The notes below the pieces were generated by a model. It saw nothing but the letters and a program-made list of their open reading frames with translations. It ran no database searches and was not told the origin of the DNA. A stretch of 13,077 bases of DNA from Thermoplasmata archaeon (lineage in GTDB: Archaea > Thermoplasmatota > Thermoplasmata > Thermoplasmatales > Thermoplasmataceae), in assembly GCA_021835185.1 (NCBI GenBank), contig JAKBQO010000028.1, positions 1 to 13,077 of the forward strand, written 5' to 3'. Position numbers and translations under genes: made by a program. Positions 12,504 through 13,077 of the stretch are shown here, piece by piece. Every line of letters begins with the position of its first letter. Position 1 is the stretch's first letter.

Positions 12504-13077
12504 ATGAAACAGAGATATATAATGTTGATATCTGTAGCCATAGTAGCTTTGTTTATAATGATGGCATTTTCAGATTCTGTTTATAGTGATAAAAATAATA
12601 ATATGCAAAATAGTGCTGATAGCAGCAATAATGTAAAAATTGGGAATATTACATTCATGCACAATTATAACATATCCAGTAATTACATATCAACCAGCAA
12701 TATAAACAAGACATCAATAAACAGGGTATACAGTTATGAAAATAGGGATGTTAAAAATAATGATAATAATACAACTTCCTATAAGTACGATTACATAGCA
12801 ACAAACAGTACACATTACTTATTGCAATATTATAATAATTCTAATGTAAAGTATACAATTGCATATACAGATACATTCAAGCATTATAAGGTGGAGATAG
12901 GGGATATAATATACAGAAATGGCAATGGGAATATATCATATGTCTATGCCAATATAGTTCCTATAAATTCATCTAAAATATTATTGGGAAATGAATTTAC
13001 ACTGGATAATAAGGGTACATACGGCAATATAATGGAAAAATTAATAAATAGTATAAAATTAATATCATTTAACTATA
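12504..13077 (+). CDS. Asn-rich, sequon-rich exported or membrane-anchored protein (partial, runs off right edge)
   Basis: The first 191 residues of an unidentified protein are visible; the frame is still open at the window end. It begins M-K-Q-R followed by a hydrophobic segment (about 6-22, LISVAIVALFIMMAF), which is a signal peptide or N-terminal anchor. The exposed part is very rich in Asn, Ser, Tyr and Thr and carries about nine N-x-S/T sequons (for example NIT, NKT, NST, NSS), as expected for a heavily N-glycosylated surface protein of a wall-less acidophile. No enzyme motif, cysteine or metal site is visible. Low-complexity Asn runs reflect both AT-rich codons and surface-protein composition. 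ATG 12504 is the first start after the TATA box. The function is unknown. Confidence 0.75.
   Translation, partial: MKQRYIMLISVAIVALFIMMAFSDSVYSDKNNNMQNSADSSNNVKIGNITFMHNYNISSNYISTSNINKTSINRVYSYENRDVKNNDNNTTSYKYDYIATNSTHYLLQYYNNSNVKYTIAYTDTFKHYKVEIGDIIYRNGNGNISYVYANIVPINSSKILLGNEFTLDNKGTYGNIMEKLINSIKLISFNY

Noticed and set aside
1..13077. CRISPR arrays, tRNA or rRNA genes
   Set aside because: No regularly spaced repeats were seen, and no cloverleaf-like or rRNA-like segments were recognised on either strand by eye.

Overview
The window looks like the chromosome of an acidophilic, AT-rich euryarchaeon of the Thermoplasmatales (Ferroplasma, Acidiplasma or a relative). The gene content is archaeal: an Orc1/Cdc6 initiator, a PolB2-type family B DNA polymerase, a DUF99/UPF0215 protein and a short PRPP synthetase resembling the Thermoplasma enzyme. 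Most genes have a TATA-like box about 22-32 nt before the start codon and no Shine-Dalgarno sequence, as expected for leaderless transcripts. Coding regions favour ATA and AGG codons. The taxonomic placement is inferred from these traits, not from a database match.

Left part (1-3696). On the minus strand a small Rieske ferredoxin overlaps by one base the start of an electron-transfer flavoprotein gene that runs off the left edge. That gene begins as ETF beta and seems to continue into ETF alpha. Divergently, on the plus strand, lie an SMP-30/gluconolactonase family protein and an MFS transporter, which suggests uptake and oxidation of a sugar or organic acid.

Middle (3731-8494). On the minus strand, MFS transporter 2 is followed by a zinc MDR dehydrogenase resembling archaeal acryloyl-CoA reductase, then by prs (PRPP synthetase), whose stop overlaps the start of a DUF99 gene. 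Between prs and the dehydrogenase, at 5231-5346, is a GC-rich island with small hairpins and a 37-codon ORF. It may be the remnant of an IS605/TnpB-type right end or a small structured RNA. A cyclophilin gene with a clear TATA box follows on the plus strand.

Right part (8567-13077). The most interesting unit is a three-gene overlapping cassette: a 116-aa unknown protein, a 78-aa helical unknown protein, and a PolB2-like DNA polymerase. The polymerase has a degenerate exonuclease domain and altered motifs B and C. It converges on, and overlaps by 36 nt, an orc1/cdc6 gene. The 409-bp gene-free stretch upstream of cdc6 holds two perfect 14-bp palindromes, a pair of direct repeats and what looks like the 3' end of a decayed gene. 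This is a reasonable place to look for a replication origin or an autoregulatory operator, but no canonical origin recognition box is visible. The window ends inside an Asn-rich, sequon-rich exported protein gene.

Working together: two energy and carbon modules (ETF/Rieske; lactonase, dehydrogenase and transporters) flank a nucleotide-precursor gene pair. The right end carries replication and DNA-damage-tolerance functions.
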